The position numbers were made by a program, and so were the translations under genes. The notes under the pieces are model-generated. The model was not told the DNA's origin. It made no database searches and saw only the letters and a list, made by a program, of their open reading frames with translations. From assembly GCF_900638335.1 (NCBI RefSeq), contig NZ_LR134508.1:1054001-1118000 (forward strand): DNA of 64,000 bases. Reading direction: 5' to 3'. The stretch is from Campylobacter lari. Lineage in GTDB: Bacteria; Campylobacterota; Campylobacteria; Campylobacterales; Campylobacteraceae. Shown in pieces: positions 1 through 9,864 of the stretch (its first letter is position 1; every line of letters starts with the position of its first letter).

Positions 1-632
1 TCATATTCACTAGCTGTATTTTTAAAGAATGCAATTAAGTCTGCTAAATCTTGACTATCTTGTGCTTCATCGCCACTTAAAGGATAAGCAGGCATTAAGA
101 ATGGATTTTCATCATTAAATTTATGTGAAATTTGCAAAGCTTTAACCGGATCAATGATAAGTGCGGTTAAAAATTTTTCATCATAAATAGCACCTGCATC
201 ACTTAAATCAGGAGGTGTTACACCTAAAGAAGAATCTGTGATAGTAGCAGGAATTCCAGCAGCTTTTACACCATGGCATGCAATACAATTTCCTTCAAAA
301 AGCTCTTTTCCTTTTTGAGCATTGCCTTTAGTAAAATCGATTTTTGCGATTTTTTCCCATAATTGCTTAGTAGCTTCTTCTTGGCTTTTAGCAAGCTCTA
401 ATGCTTTTTGAGCATTAGCTATAGCTTTTTCACTTCCTGAAGCATTAGCATCCATTGCTGCTTTTTCTTTTAAAGCAACTTCACCTTTGGTAAATTCTGC
501 ATCAGCTTTTGCAAAGTCAAAATTAACCGGAGTTGAAGGAGGATTCATAACTGAATGCGCATAAGGCTCAACTCCCCAATAAACTAAACCTGTGAAAAAG
601 ACAACTACAAAAAATATTTTTAATTCTCTCAT
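1..632 (-). CDS. petC: Cytochrome bc1 complex cytochrome c subunit (partial, C-terminus off window)
   Basis: The first 210 codons of the cytochrome c subunit of ubiquinol-cytochrome c reductase, which passes electrons from the Rieske centre to periplasmic cytochromes. The ATG lies 3 bases past the petB stop. An N-terminal hydrophobic anchor is followed by a helical Ala/Lys/Glu-rich stretch, then the heme-binding motif CIACH near residue 113. Epsilonproteobacterial PetC proteins usually carry two hemes; only one motif is visible, so the second should lie beyond base 1. It closes the petA-petB-petC operon. The reading frame is intact to the window edge. Confidence 0.92.
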   Translation of the reverse strand, partial: MRELKIFFVVVFFTGLVYWGVEPYAHSVMNPPSTPVNFDFAKADAEFTKGEVALKEKAAMDANASGSEKAIANAQKALELAKSQEEATKQLWEKIAKIDFTKGNAQKGKELFEGNCIACHGVKAAGIPATITDSSLGVTPPDLSDAGAIYDEKFLTALIIDPVKALQISHKFNDENPFLMPAYPLSGDEAQDSQDLADLIAFFKNTASEY

Positions 633-634
633 TA

Positions 635-1879
635 TTAGCCCCTTTTTCTTTCCATGATAGTAATAATTGGTAAGACTACTAACAATAATAGTAAAAATAC
701 CATAGAAGCATAAAATCCTATCCAAGCATTAATTCCTGTTGGAGGAAGCTTTCCATAAACTGTTAGTACAATTAAATCTATCAATAATACCCAAAACCAT
801 ACAAAAAACATTGGTCTTTCGTGTGCTGGTTTTACAACATCACTTCTATCAAGCCAAGGCAATAAGAAGAAAATAATTTGTGCTATACCAAATGCTGCAA
901 GACCTATATCAAAAGCTTTAATGCTTCCAACATCAAAGAAAAATCCTCTTAAAACTTCATAACTCCATAAGAAATACCACTCAGGATAAATATGAGGAGG
1001 TGTTTTTAAAGAATTTGCTGGGTCAAAGTTGATCGGGTCCATTGCAAAATTAAATTTAAAACATACCAAATAAAAGAAGAAAATCATAAATAAAGCAATG
1101 TACATAAAATCTTTAGCTAAAAATCCTGGCCAAAAAGGAATAACTTTAGAACCTTTTGTATCGCCTGCTAAATATTTTTCAGCTTCTAAATCAAAATCAA
1201 TTTCTTCTGAAATCTCATTATTTACATGAGGAATTCTTAAAGAATAAAAGTGGAATGCAATAATTGCTAAAATTACAATAGGCAACAAACACACATGTAA
1301 CATAAAAAATCTAGTTAAAGTTGGATCTGAAACCGCAAAATCCCCTCTTATCCAAATAACTAATGCATCGCCTATAAAAGGAATCCCACCAAAAAGCTGA
1401 GTAATAACTTGAGCAGCCCAAAAACTCATTTGTCCCCAAGGTAACATATATCCACTAAACGCTTCTGCTGAAAATACAACAAATAAAAGCATACCGCTAA
1501 TCCAAATCATCTCACGACCCTTTTTATAAGAGCCATAATAAATTCCTGTTAACATGTGAATATATATAATTAAAAACACAACTGAAGCAGCCACACCATG
1601 CATATGACGCCAAAGCCAACCATACTCCACTTCTTGCATGATAGTTTTATTTACGCTATCAAAAGCTAAAGCTACATCTGGCTTGTAATACATTACTAAA
1701 AATAAACCCGAAATAAATAAAATAGCAAAAAGAGTGGTTAAAATAACACCCATCGCCCATAAGAAGTTAATTTGTTTTGGTATCCAATATTGAGCCATTA
1801 AAACATTAAAAAGCTTATTTACAGCTAATCTTTGATCAAGCCAATCTACAATACCGTTTGCTTTTTTTATCTGTGCCAT
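635..1879 (-). CDS. petB: Cytochrome bc1 complex cytochrome b subunit
   Basis: A 414-residue integral membrane cytochrome b that oxidises menaquinol and moves electrons through two b hemes. Paired heme-ligand histidines sit in the second helix (WRHMHGVAAS) and in the fourth (MLHVCLLP...FHFYSLRIPH). The quinol-site signature PEWYFLW appears near residue 300. Length suits the full cytochrome b type rather than a split b6/subunit IV pair. It starts 1 base after petA ends and is followed directly by petC, so the three genes are surely co-transcribed. Confidence 0.96.
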   Translation of the reverse strand: MAQIKKANGIVDWLDQRLAVNKLFNVLMAQYWIPKQINFLWAMGVILTTLFAILFISGLFLVMYYKPDVALAFDSVNKTIMQEVEYGWLWRHMHGVAASVVFLIIYIHMLTGIYYGSYKKGREMIWISGMLLFVVFSAEAFSGYMLPWGQMSFWAAQVITQLFGGIPFIGDALVIWIRGDFAVSDPTLTRFFMLHVCLLPIVILAIIAFHFYSLRIPHVNNEISEEIDFDLEAEKYLAGDTKGSKVIPFWPGFLAKDFMYIALFMIFFFYLVCFKFNFAMDPINFDPANSLKTPPHIYPEWYFLWSYEVLRGFFFDVGSIKAFDIGLAAFGIAQIIFFLLPWLDRSDVVKPAHERPMFFVWFWVLLIDLIVLTVYGKLPPTGINAWIGFYASMVFLLLLLVVLPIITIMERKRG

Positions 1880-1880
1880 A

Positions 1881-2384
1881 TTAAGCCTCCGCGATCATTT
1901 TTTTATATTCTGGACCTTCTTCGCCTAATACTAATTTTGTTCCATCAATTCTAAAAGGAGGAATATCCAAAGGTCTTGGAGGAGGACCAAATACATTTTT
2001 ACCACTAGTGTCAAATTCACCACCATGGCAAGCACACTTAAATAATTTTTCGCTTGGAGCATAAGCTGGAATACAGCCTAAATGCGTACAAAGACCAATA
2101 ACTACAGTATAAGCAACATCACCTACAACAACATCTCTATTGCTATCTTTTGCCATATCTGCATCTTTTTTTAAGATAAATATAGGCTTTTTACGCCATT
2201 CAATCGTTCTTAGTTCGCCTTCTTTCATACCGGAAAGATCTACAGTAGTAATACCTGCTGCTTTTACACTTGGGAGCGGATCCCATGTTTTTTTCATTGC
2301 AACTAATGAAAAAGCACCACCCACAGCAGCTACTGTTCCAAAGGCAAAGCCCATAAAGCTTCGTCTACTTTCAGATGTAGCCAT
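1881..2384 (-). CDS. petA: Rieske iron-sulfur subunit of cytochrome bc1
   Basis: A 167-residue Rieske protein, the first gene of petABC. The N-terminus has a twin-arginine type signal (RRSFMG) followed by a hydrophobic helix, consistent with Tat export of a folded Fe-S protein that stays anchored. The [2Fe-2S] ligands are visible as CTHLGC and CACHGG near residues 100-120, including the two histidines and the disulfide cysteines. It extracts the first electron from menaquinol at the periplasmic face. The start is supported by a purine-rich AAGGAAG site just upstream. Confidence 0.96.
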   Translation of the reverse strand: MATSESRRSFMGFAFGTVAAVGGAFSLVAMKKTWDPLPSVKAAGITTVDLSGMKEGELRTIEWRKKPIFILKKDADMAKDSNRDVVVGDVAYTVVIGLCTHLGCIPAYAPSEKLFKCACHGGEFDTSGKNVFGPPPRPLDIPPFRIDGTKLVLGEEGPEYKKMIAEA

Positions 2385-2482
2385 TTTACTTCCTTTTTTT
2401 TGATTTGTATGTAAAACACAGCAGTTTATCTAAAAAATGATAAATTTTTTCTTTTGAAAAACATTTTATTTAAGTTTTACTT

Positions 2483-3769
2483 TTAAAATAAATACATATT
2501 AATTTTTATTCCTAAAATTGCAAAAAACAATACAAAAATACTAAATATAAAAGCATATAAAAAATAATCTTTTAGTTTGATTTTGATGTTATATTTTAAC
2601 AATATTCCAAACCACAATAAAGTAGATAAAGATCCTATTGGCGTTAATTTGGAACCTATATTACAGCCTAAAATGTGAATATAAATTAATTCTTTATAGT
2701 AAAAAAAATTATTAAAATAATCATTTAAAACCAAATTTCCAATCATAATAGTTGGTAAGTTGTTAAAAATGGAGGAAAAAATAGCCGAAGTAAAACCTAA
2801 AACTAACAATCCTGCAAAATCATAATTACTCCAAAATTGTACCCACTGTAAAACAAACTCATTATCAATTTCTTTATAAACGCCATATACAACAACATAT
2901 AATCCGAAACTAAAAATCAAAATTCCCCAAGGAGCTTTTTTTAAAATTTTAATATCAATATTTTTCTTATAATTTAATATCATAAGAATAAAAGCAGTAG
3001 ATAAAGTAAAAACACCCATAGATATATTTACCTTATCTATAAATAAAAGTCCAATAGCAAATACAAATAAGTAAATTAAATTAAGAATAAATATATTTTT
3101 AGAACAAGGGTTATTCATGGTTAAAAAGTATACATTTTTAGGTAAAATTCTTTTAGCTAAAACATTACATATCCAAGCAAATATAATAAAAACTAAAATA
3201 CTAGGTATTAACATATTTTTTAAAAAAATAAAAAAATTTATATGAAAATATTCTGCTGTAATAATATTAGTTAGATTAGAAACAATCAAAGTATTAGACA
3301 AAAAATCGCAACAAAAACCGATAAAAAGCAATAAGTATATGCATTTATACTTGTCATTTTTTTTATCAAATTTAAATTTAGATATAATAGCTACGACTAT
3401 AGGAGTAACAACTAAAATAGCCCCATCATTACCTAAAAAACTTGTTACAATTGAAGTGAAAGTTAATAAATAAAAAAGAAGTTTTTTTAAACTTATATTG
3501 TTTCTTTTTGTTTTTGAAAATTGTAGAATTTTTATAGATACAAAATCAAAAAATCCATTTCTCTCAAGCACCAAAGAAATTAAAATCAATCCTATAAGAG
3601 TTAAAGAGCTATCCCAAATTATATTAAAAACAAAAATCATATCTTGCGTATTAACTTTATTCACTACAAGACAAATTACCGCACCCAAAATAGAATATAC
3701 CCATATTGGCAAGGAAAAAGGACGCCAAAATAACAAAATCAGCGTCGATAAAAAGATCAAAAAAATCAT
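2483..3769 (-). CDS. arsB: ArsB-type / ion transporter superfamily permease
   Basis: A 428-residue protein made almost wholly of hydrophobic helices, matching the ArsB/NhaD ion transporter superfamily. The segment [16 protein letters not shown] near residue 112 and [16 protein letters not shown] near residue 340 are the paired N-D/N-N discontinuous-helix signatures of this group. The likely role is efflux of arsenite, but the substrate cannot be read from sequence and no arsenate reductase or ArsR gene is next to it. The ATG overlaps the mnmG stop by 4 bases (ATGA), implying translational coupling. Confidence 0.75.
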   Translation of the reverse strand: MIFLIFLSTLILLFWRPFSLPIWVYSILGAVICLVVNKVNTQDMIFVFNIIWDSSLTLIGLILISLVLERNGFFDFVSIKILQFSKTKRNNISLKKLLFYLLTFTSIVTSFLGNDGAILVVTPIVVAIISKFKFDKKNDKYKCIYLLLFIGFCCDFLSNTLIVSNLTNIITAEYFHINFFIFLKNMLIPSILVFIIFAWICNVLAKRILPKNVYFLTMNNPCSKNIFILNLIYLFVFAIGLLFIDKVNISMGVFTLSTAFILMILNYKKNIDIKILKKAPWGILIFSFGLYVVVYGVYKEIDNEFVLQWVQFWSNYDFAGLLVLGFTSAIFSSIFNNLPTIMIGNLVLNDYFNNFFYYKELIYIHILGCNIGSKLTPIGSLSTLLWFGILLKYNIKIKLKDYFLYAFIFSIFVLFFAILGIKINMYLF

Positions 3770-5616
3770 TTTTTCATTTTGATATAAATATGCAAAATAT
3801 CCAAAGCAGCAGGAGTAATACCACTAATTTGCGAAGCAGCAAAAATAGTTGGTGGATTAAATTTTTGCAGTTTTTCTACTACTTCATTACTCAATCCACT
3901 TACACTTTTAAAGTCAAAATTTTCAGGGATTTTCAAATCATTTAAATTTTTCATTTTTTCAATTTGTGCTTTTTGCATTGCAATATAATGATAATACTTC
4001 GCTTCATTTAAAATTTCATTCAAAGAATACTCATCCATATTTTTAAACATTTCATCTAAAGCTTTTAATTTTTCTATATTAAAACTAGCTCTTGCAACAA
4101 TTTTTTGCAAACTCACTATTGAAGTGATTTTTTCCTCTTCAATACTTTGTAAAAATTCATTATTTTGATTACTTGGTGTCCATGTAGTTTGAAGTAAAAA
4201 CTCAAGTCCTTTGCTAACATTTTGTTTTATATTATCAATATATGTATAATCTTCTTGGCTTAAAAGTTTAAAATTATATCCATATTCTCCAAGCCTTAAA
4301 ATAGCATTTTCTTCTCTTAAAAGCAATCTATACTCAGCTCTTGAAGTAAACATTCTATAAGGCTCTTTAGTACCTTTCATCACCAAATCATCAATCAACA
4401 CCCCTATATAAGCCTCATCACGCCTTAACACAAAAGGATCTTTTTCATCAATTGCTAAAACCGCATTCACCCCTGCCATAAAACCTTGCGCAGCGGCTTC
4501 CTCATAACCAGTAGTTCCATTAATTTGTCCAGCACAATATAAATTTTTAATCTTTTTGGTTTCTAAAGTATGTTTCAATTCAGTCGGATCAATATAATCA
4601 TACTCTATAGCATAGCCAAAACGCGTGATTTTAGCATTTTCAAAACCTTTTATACTTCTTAACATTGCAATTTGTACTTCATAAGGAAGCGAAGTAGAAA
4701 AGCCATTGATATAATATTCGGTCGCATCTTTAGTTTGTGGCTCTATAAATAAATGATGACTTTCTTTATCGCCAAAACGATTAATCTTATCTTCTATAGA
4801 AGGACAATATCTTGGCCCTATACCTTCAATTTGCCCTGTAAAAAGCGGAGCACGGTAAAAATTGCTTTTTATAATCTCATGTGTTTTTAAATTTGTTCTT
4901 GCTATATAACATGGAAGTTGATTAGGCTTGAAATTTTTCGTTTTAAAACTAAAAGCTTTAGGGTTTTCATCTCCAGGTTGAATTTCTAAAACACTAAAAT
5001 CAATACTTTTAGCATCCACTCTTGGACAAGTTCCTGTTTTTAATCTTCCTACTTTTAAACCACTTTGTTTTAAGTAATCTCCCAAATTTACAGATGCAAG
5101 CTCACCTACCCTACCTGCTTGAAGTTTGGTTTCACCTATATGGATAAGTCCGTTTAAAAAAGTTCCTGTTGTAAGTATGATTTTTTTGGCAAAATATGTA
5201 TTTTCTAAATTAGTTTTAACGCCCTTAACTTCATCATTTTCTATAAGTAAAGACAAAGCTTGCTCTTGAGAAATTTCTAAATTTTCAAGTTTTAAAAGCT
5301 TATTTCTAGCACAAATTCTATAAGCATCCATGTCAATTTGCGCTCTACTTCCGCGTACTGCAACACCTTTGCTTTCATTTAAAATTCTAAATTGAATTCC
5401 AGCCTCATCGGTAATTTGCCCCATAAGTCCACCCATAGCATCAAGCTCTTTTACCAAATGTCCTTTTGCTAAACCACCTATGGCAGGATTGCAACTTGCA
5501 GCACCAATTTGCTCGATTAAAGTGGTTAAAAGTAAAGTTTTTTTGCCCATTCTAGCAGCAGCAGCACTAGCCTCAACTCCAGCATGCCCGCCACCAATTA
5601 CGATTATATCATACAT
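3766..5616 (-). CDS. mnmG: tRNA uridine-34 5-carboxymethylaminomethyl modification enzyme MnmG (GidA)
   Basis: A 616-residue FAD protein that, with MnmE, installs the cmnm5 group on wobble uridine of several tRNAs. The N-terminal dinucleotide-binding motif [17 protein letters not shown] is at residue 8. The family signatures [17 protein letters not shown]-like (near 47) and [18 protein letters not shown] (near 361) are present, and the C-terminal helical domain for MnmE and tRNA contact is complete. Full family length. It heads a two-gene unit with the ArsB-type permease. Confidence 0.96.
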   Translation of the reverse strand: MYDIIVIGGGHAGVEASAAAARMGKKTLLLTTLIEQIGAASCNPAIGGLAKGHLVKELDAMGGLMGQITDEAGIQFRILNESKGVAVRGSRAQIDMDAYRICARNKLLKLENLEISQEQALSLLIENDEVKGVKTNLENTYFAKKIILTTGTFLNGLIHIGETKLQAGRVGELASVNLGDYLKQSGLKVGRLKTGTCPRVDAKSIDFSVLEIQPGDENPKAFSFKTKNFKPNQLPCYIARTNLKTHEIIKSNFYRAPLFTGQIEGIGPRYCPSIEDKINRFGDKESHHLFIEPQTKDATEYYINGFSTSLPYEVQIAMLRSIKGFENAKITRFGYAIEYDYIDPTELKHTLETKKIKNLYCAGQINGTTGYEEAAAQGFMAGVNAVLAIDEKDPFVLRRDEAYIGVLIDDLVMKGTKEPYRMFTSRAEYRLLLREENAILRLGEYGYNFKLLSQEDYTYIDNIKQNVSKGLEFLLQTTWTPSNQNNEFLQSIEEEKITSIVSLQKIVARASFNIEKLKALDEMFKNMDEYSLNEILNEAKYYHYIAMQKAQIEKMKNLNDLKIPENFDFKSVSGLSNEVVEKLQKFNPPTIFAASQISGITPAALDILHIYIKMKK

Positions 5617-5738
5617 ATTTTGACCTCATTTTTATAAAAAGGCAAAAATTATATAATATTTTTTAAAATAAAACACTAAAAATATTTTTTGAAATTTAAA
5701 AGTTTTAGATAAAATCTCATAAAAATTAAAGGTATTGA

Positions 5739-6347
5739 ATGTTTAATGGATTAATCCGCGAATTAGCCTTTGTCAAATCATATCAAAACAACACTTTAAG
5801 ATTAAAAGCAAACTACAAACCAAAACTAGGCGATAGCATAGCAGTTAATGGCGCATGTTTGAGTGTTACAAAACTTTTTGATGATGGTTTTAATCTTGAA
5901 CTTTCTTATGAAACAAGAACTCACATAGCTATTGAAAATTTAAAAGATTATGTACATATTGAACCTGCACTAGCTTATGGCGATAGAATAGATGGGCATT
6001 TAATGCAAGGGCATATTGATGGTATAGGTGAAATTACTAATATTTCTAAAAAAGAAAATGGAGTTGATTTTTATATTAAATGTCCTGATGATATACAAAT
6101 TTATATGGCAAATAAAGCAAGTGTAGCTATAGATGGGGTGAGTTTAACTATCAATGAAGTTTTAAAAGATGGCATTCGCTTAACTATCATTCCTATAACC
6201 TTTAATGAAACCTTGTTTAAGGATTATACCATAGGAAGACGCGTTAATATAGAAAGTGATCTTTTAGCAAGATACATACATAGACAATTAAATTATAAAA
6301 AAGAAATTTCATGGCAGCAAATAGACAAAATTACATCACTTTATTAG
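5739..6347 (+). CDS. ribE: Riboflavin synthase alpha chain
   Basis: A 202-residue riboflavin synthase, which dismutates two 6,7-dimethyl-8-ribityllumazine molecules to riboflavin. It shows the expected two tandem lumazine-binding barrels: the first starts MFNGLIREL (consensus MFTGIIE), and the second begins at about residue 90 with the repeat core HLMQGHIDGIGEI, followed by a second SLTINEV. Cytoplasmic. The next gene overlaps its 3' end. ribA lies 27 kb away in this window, so riboflavin genes are dispersed, as is usual in Campylobacter. Symbol may be given as ribC in some annotations. Confidence 0.9.
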   Translation: MFNGLIRELAFVKSYQNNTLRLKANYKPKLGDSIAVNGACLSVTKLFDDGFNLELSYETRTHIAIENLKDYVHIEPALAYGDRIDGHLMQGHIDGIGEITNISKKENGVDFYIKCPDDIQIYMANKASVAIDGVSLTINEVLKDGIRLTIIPITFNETLFKDYTIGRRVNIESDLLARYIHRQLNYKKEISWQQIDKITSLY

Positions 6348-6979
6348 AAAATGATTTTGCAAAAGCTTTTGTAGCCTTTGATCGAGATTATAATATTTTT
6401 AGAGCAAAAATTTGCAATAATATTTTCCCTTGGGAAAATTCAATAAAAAAATGTGTATTCTTAAATCAAATTCATTCTAATATCATCACTCATTATAATA
6501 AAGATTTCCATTTCAATGCCGATGGGATAATGAGTAATGAAAAAAATATAGCTTTGTGCATTTTAAGTGCTGATTGCTTGCCTTTGCTTTTATATGATGA
6601 TAAAAATAAAGCCGTAACAGCTTTACATTCAGGTAGAAAAGGATGTTTTGAAAATATCTTAAAAGAAGCTGTTTTGAAAATGCAAAAAAACTTTAACACT
6701 CAAACAAAAAATTTAAAACTCATCATTTCAGCAGGAATTTGTGCTAAAAATTATGAAATTAATGGCGAGGTTTTAAACTACAGCAAAGAAAAATTTGCAC
6801 CTTTTTTACATGAAAATAAGCTTGATTTAAAAGCATTGGTTAAATTTCAGGCAAAAGAATTAGGTATTAATGATATTTTTAATATTGACATTTGCACTTT
6901 TGATGATGAGAGATTTTTTTCTTATAGAAAAGATCAAACTCCAAAACGCATTGCTAGTGTGATTTATTTAAAGGATTAA
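6311..6979 (+). CDS. Laccase-domain (YfiH/PgeF family) multicopper-type protein
   Basis: A 222-residue protein of the laccase-domain / DUF152 family. Family members have been described as purine nucleoside phosphorylase/adenosine deaminase-type enzymes and as editors of peptidoglycan precursors. The metal-site residues are seen in NQIHSN (near 55), LSADCLPLLLYD (near 90), HSGRKGCFENI (near 108) and CTFDDERFFSYR near the C-terminus. The first ATG overlaps ribE by 37 bases; no later ATG occurs before conserved sequence, so this start is used, although the upstream site is weak. Confidence 0.8.
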   Translation: MAANRQNYITLLENDFAKAFVAFDRDYNIFRAKICNNIFPWENSIKKCVFLNQIHSNIITHYNKDFHFNADGIMSNEKNIALCILSADCLPLLLYDDKNKAVTALHSGRKGCFENILKEAVLKMQKNFNTQTKNLKLIISAGICAKNYEINGEVLNYSKEKFAPFLHENKLDLKALVKFQAKELGINDIFNIDICTFDDERFFSYRKDQTPKRIASVIYLKD

Positions 6980-6980
6980 A

Positions 6981-7187
6981 ATGTATGAAGTAAAAAATCT
7001 ACTTGCTTTAAAAATTTTACAAAAGGCTAGAGAATTTGGAGATAATGACTTAAGCAACGAAGTTTTAATCACTCAAATGCTAAATCATACCCCACAAACT
7101 CTAAATCAAAACGATACTCAAAATTTAAATAAATTTATCACAACACTTATAAATGCCAAAGAAAAGGCTAAAATGAGCAATAAATAA
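6981..7187 (+). CDS. Small conserved hypothetical protein
   Basis: A 68-residue polar protein beginning 1 base after the laccase-domain gene, so part of the same transcript. I see no membrane segment, signal peptide or metal motif. The C-terminal half is helical and lysine/asparagine rich. It ends 2 bases before the stop of the convergent histidine kinase gene. A small gene occupies the same place in C. jejuni as far as I recall, which supports it being real. Function unknown. Confidence 0.6.
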   Translation: MYEVKNLLALKILQKAREFGDNDLSNEVLITQMLNHTPQTLNQNDTQNLNKFITTLINAKEKAKMSNK

Positions 7188-7189
7188 TT

Positions 7190-8413
7190 TTAATTTTTCC
7201 AAGTTAAAATAAATTTTGTTCCTTTATTTAATTCACTTTCTACTTTTATATTAATATTATGATCTTTGCAAATTTTATCAACCAAAGAAAGCCCTATACC
7301 AAAACCACCTTGATTTTCATTAAATCTTGAATAACGTTCAAAAATATTAGCCAAATTTTCCTTTGCTATGCCACAGCCACTATCTTCTATTATAAGCCTT
7401 TGCTCTAAAAGTATTATTTTAATATGGCCGCTTTTTACATTATATTTTATAGCATTATTAACAAGATTATCAAACATTTTAAAAAACTGTTCCTTGTTAG
7501 CATAAATTTTTCCATCATCTTTCAAGATAAGCTCTAGGTTAATATTTTTTTGCTCCAAAAATATCTTAAAATATTCCATTCTTTCTTTGATTAAATCTTT
7601 TAAAAATACCCAATCTTTTTTAGCCTTATAAGCTTGAGAAAAATTTAAAAAAGTTAAATCTGAATACAAGTGACTCAAAGTTAAAGCTGCTATTTTTACA
7701 CGCTTTAAAGCCTTGATTTCTTCAAAATTATTTTTTCTTTCCAAACTTTCTACACTCATTAATATTGCACTAATTGGAGTATTAATCTCATGGGTGGTAT
7801 CTTTTATAAAATTATTTAAAAACCTTATCCTCATTTCTAAAGGTTTGAGTGCAAAATTAAGTATTAAATACCCCGTTATACTTACAAAAATCAAAGAAAA
7901 AACCATAGCTAAAGCTACTTTGAATCTTATAAATCCAAGTTCCTTAGAAATATCATTACCTTGTATTAAAACCCTCAAACGATTAACATCACCTAAAACC
8001 TCTAAAGCATTTTGACCTTGAGTGTTTGCAAGCAATAAATTATTTAAATTCACATCAGCTATATAAATTAAAGTATTATTATTATAAATATTTGCATTAT
8101 TAAGCTCAAAAAAAGTTGTTTGAGCAGGCAAGTCAAGATTAGAAAAATAAACTTTTGTTCTATCAAATATTGCAAATTTTATATTAGAAATTTGAGCAAT
8201 TTGTCTAGCACCTTTTTCTATAGGTTCAAAACGTAATTTTTCCATTTGCAAAATTACAAAACGGTGCTCTTGTCTTAATTTTATACTATGCTCAGTTACT
8301 AACTCCTCTATTAACTTTGCATACCATATGCCAAAAAGCACTATGAGGACACTTCCTATGCTTACCAAGTATAAAGAAAGAATTTGCCATGCAACACGCT
8401 TGGCTTCATACAT
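7190..8413 (-). CDS. dccS: Sensor histidine kinase (DccS-like)
   Basis: A 407-residue membrane histidine kinase using the ATG at 8413; a longer frame opens at 8443. The 8413 start overlaps the response-regulator stop (ATGTATGA) and follows an AGAGGA site, so translational coupling is likely. Two hydrophobic segments (about residues 10-30 and 165-195) flank a periplasmic sensor region. The H-box is DTTHEINTP, with N-box NNAIKYN and G-boxes DSGCGIA and GFGIGLSLV. The neighbouring response regulator and divergent hemerythrin match the dccRS locus of C. jejuni, a system reported to matter for colonisation. Confidence 0.75.
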   Translation of the reverse strand: MYEAKRVAWQILSLYLVSIGSVLIVLFGIWYAKLIEELVTEHSIKLRQEHRFVILQMEKLRFEPIEKGARQIAQISNIKFAIFDRTKVYFSNLDLPAQTTFFELNNANIYNNNTLIYIADVNLNNLLLANTQGQNALEVLGDVNRLRVLIQGNDISKELGFIRFKVALAMVFSLIFVSITGYLILNFALKPLEMRIRFLNNFIKDTTHEINTPISAILMSVESLERKNNFEEIKALKRVKIAALTLSHLYSDLTFLNFSQAYKAKKDWVFLKDLIKERMEYFKIFLEQKNINLELILKDDGKIYANKEQFFKMFDNLVNNAIKYNVKSGHIKIILLEQRLIIEDSGCGIAKENLANIFERYSRFNENQGGFGIGLSLVDKICKDHNINIKVESELNKGTKFILTWKN

Positions 8414-9071
8414 AACAATATCCTCTTCCCCTTTGATTAACAATACTATCTTTACCTAAAATTTTTCGTAAATTTTTCACATAAGCCCTTAGACTAAGTT
8501 CGCTTGGCTCTTGATCATACTCCCAAATTTCTTCAAAAATGCAAGCAGTATCTATAAATTTACCTTTATTTTTTAAAAGCAAAGCTAAAAGCTTTAATTC
8601 TTTTAAAGGCAAAGTCAAAGGCTTATCATCTTGATATAAAGTTTGCGAAACAAAAGCGAATTTAAAACCATTTCCCAAATCTTCATAGTCTTCATTTTTA
8701 TGAGCAAAAGAACGCTTTAAAATAGCGTTAATTCTTATTTTTAGCTCCTGTAATTCAAAGGGCTTTTTAATATAATCATCGCAACCACTTTCAAAACCCT
8801 TTTGTAAATCCATAGTAGTATTTAGCGAAGTCATAAAAATAGCCGGTGTGTATTTACCGGCTTCTCTTAAATTTTTAAGCACACTAAAACCATCTCCTAA
8901 AGGAACTTTTACATCTAAAATCCATAAATCAAAATTTTTCTCATAAGCTTTATCTTGTGCATCTTGAGCATTATCCACCAAGGTAACTACAAAACCTTCT
9001 TCTTCTAAAAATTCACTAACAATTTCTCCTAAATTAATATCATCTTCTAATAAAAGAATTTGTGTAGCCAT
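8406..9071 (-). CDS. dccR: OmpR-family response regulator (DccR-like)
   Basis: A 221-residue two-domain response regulator. The receiver domain holds acidic residues near the start (LEDD), the phospho-acceptor Asp in LWILDVKVP near residue 54, and the conserved Lys in DYIKKPFEL. The C-terminal winged helix ends with the usual LRKILG...NQRGRGYCYV. It is the first gene of the operon and its upstream region contains a TTCAC-type direct repeat (9118-9135) resembling the motif published for DccR targets, suggesting autoregulation. Assignment to DccR rather than another paralog rests on gene context. Confidence 0.78.
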   Translation of the reverse strand: MATQILLLEDDINLGEIVSEFLEEEGFVVTLVDNAQDAQDKAYEKNFDLWILDVKVPLGDGFSVLKNLREAGKYTPAIFMTSLNTTMDLQKGFESGCDDYIKKPFELQELKIRINAILKRSFAHKNEDYEDLGNGFKFAFVSQTLYQDDKPLTLPLKELKLLALLLKNKGKFIDTACIFEEIWEYDQEPSELSLRAYVKNLRKILGKDSIVNQRGRGYCYV

Positions 9072-9102
9072 TTTTATAACCTTTATTATATTTTTTTAAA
9101 AC

Positions 9103-9135
9103 ATTATATTTTTTTTATGTAAATTGAGCGTGAAT
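9103..9135 (-). promoter_or_regulatory. dccR promoter with candidate DccR direct repeat
   Basis: On the minus strand ATTCAC (9135-9130) and TTTACA (9123-9118) are separated by exactly 6 bases, 9 bases before a perfect TATAAT at 9108-9103. From memory, the DccR motif is wTTCAC-N6-TTCABw at the -35 region; the second half-site here has one mismatch. A TTATA-rich leader and AAAGG ribosome site lead to the ATG at 9071. The promoter call is firm; the DccR site is inference. Confidence 0.6.
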
Positions 9136-9178
9136 TTAGCGTATTTAAAGCCAAGTATTTATAAAATATTAACTGTTT

Positions 9179-9184
9179 TATAAT
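9179..9184 (+). promoter_or_regulatory. -10 box for first hemerythrin gene
   Basis: A perfect TATAAT lies 18 bases before the ATG at 9203, in an AT-rich stretch with no clear -35, as is usual for Campylobacter sigma-70 promoters. The predicted leader is short, with AGGA as ribosome site. The direct repeat at 9118-9135 is also upstream of this gene, so both divergent units could respond to the same regulator. Confidence 0.55.
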
Positions 9185-9202
9185 TTACACTTAGGATTTA
9201 TT

Positions 9203-9790
9203 ATGTTACCTCAATGGGATCAAAAATATAGTATCAATAATACAAAAATTGATGCCCAGCACCAAAAACTCTTCGAACTTGCCGCTAGGGTTGAAGAAAT
9301 TTCTGATAGACCAATCTACCAAGTAGAACTCAAAAAACTCATTGCTGAATTTTTTAATTATATTAAAATTCATTTCCAAGATGAAGAAAAATATATGGCG
9401 GAAATCAATTATCCTTATTTAAACCAACACAAGCTCATGCATAAACAAATCACTAGCTCAATGATCAAACTTATACAAAGTATAAAAAGTACGAACGACT
9501 TAAAAGAAAAACTATATATAGTAGTTAACTCATGGCTTATAGAGCATATCATCCAACATGATATGATGATAGAACACTGGAGACAAAGCACACAAGTAAA
9601 AAATTCATCAGAAAGTTTTGAAGAGGAAAAGCCGAAACCAAAAAAATTTTTATATCAATGTCAATGTGAAGGAAAAACCCATAAAGTTCCTTATGATATT
9701 CATCTAAAAATACAATATTCTAAAGTACAATTTAAATGTAAAGAGTGCTCTGCTAATTTAATTTTATGCAAAGAAAAAACAGAAATTTAA
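9203..9790 (+). CDS. Bacteriohemerythrin with C-terminal Cys motif (HerB-like), copy 1
   Basis: A 195-residue protein. Residues 1-135 form a hemerythrin four-helix domain that binds O2 at a di-iron site; ligands are seen in DAQHQKLFEL, HFQDEEKYM, HKLMHKQI and HIIQHDMMIE. The C-terminal 50 residues carry a CxC pair and a CxxC pair (YQCQC...FKCKEC), likely a small metal-binding ribbon absent from plain hemerythrins. Related Campylobacter proteins protect Fe-S enzymes such as pyruvate oxidoreductase from oxygen. A close paralog follows at 9865. Confidence 0.88.
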   Translation: MLPQWDQKYSINNTKIDAQHQKLFELAARVEEISDRPIYQVELKKLIAEFFNYIKIHFQDEEKYMAEINYPYLNQHKLMHKQITSSMIKLIQSIKSTNDLKEKLYIVVNSWLIEHIIQHDMMIEHWRQSTQVKNSSESFEEEKPKPKKFLYQCQCEGKTHKVPYDIHLKIQYSKVQFKCKECSANLILCKEKTEI

Positions 9791-9823
9791 TAAAAATTAA
9801 CCATATTTTAAAATACTGTAAAC

Positions 9824-9829
9824 TATAAT
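9824..9829 (+). promoter_or_regulatory. -10 box for second hemerythrin gene
   Basis: TATAAT 35 bases before the ATG at 9865, within the 74-base gap between the paralogs. This implies the second copy can be transcribed separately from the first. A strong AAAAGGGA ribosome site precedes the start. Confidence 0.5.
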
Positions 9830-9864
9830 TCTTGCAAAACTCTGTCAAATAAAAAGGGATTAGT

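Noticed and set aside
9085-9120. Poly-A/T stretches as phase-variation tracts
   Set aside because: They are intergenic, part of AT-rich Campylobacter promoters, and do not affect a reading frame.
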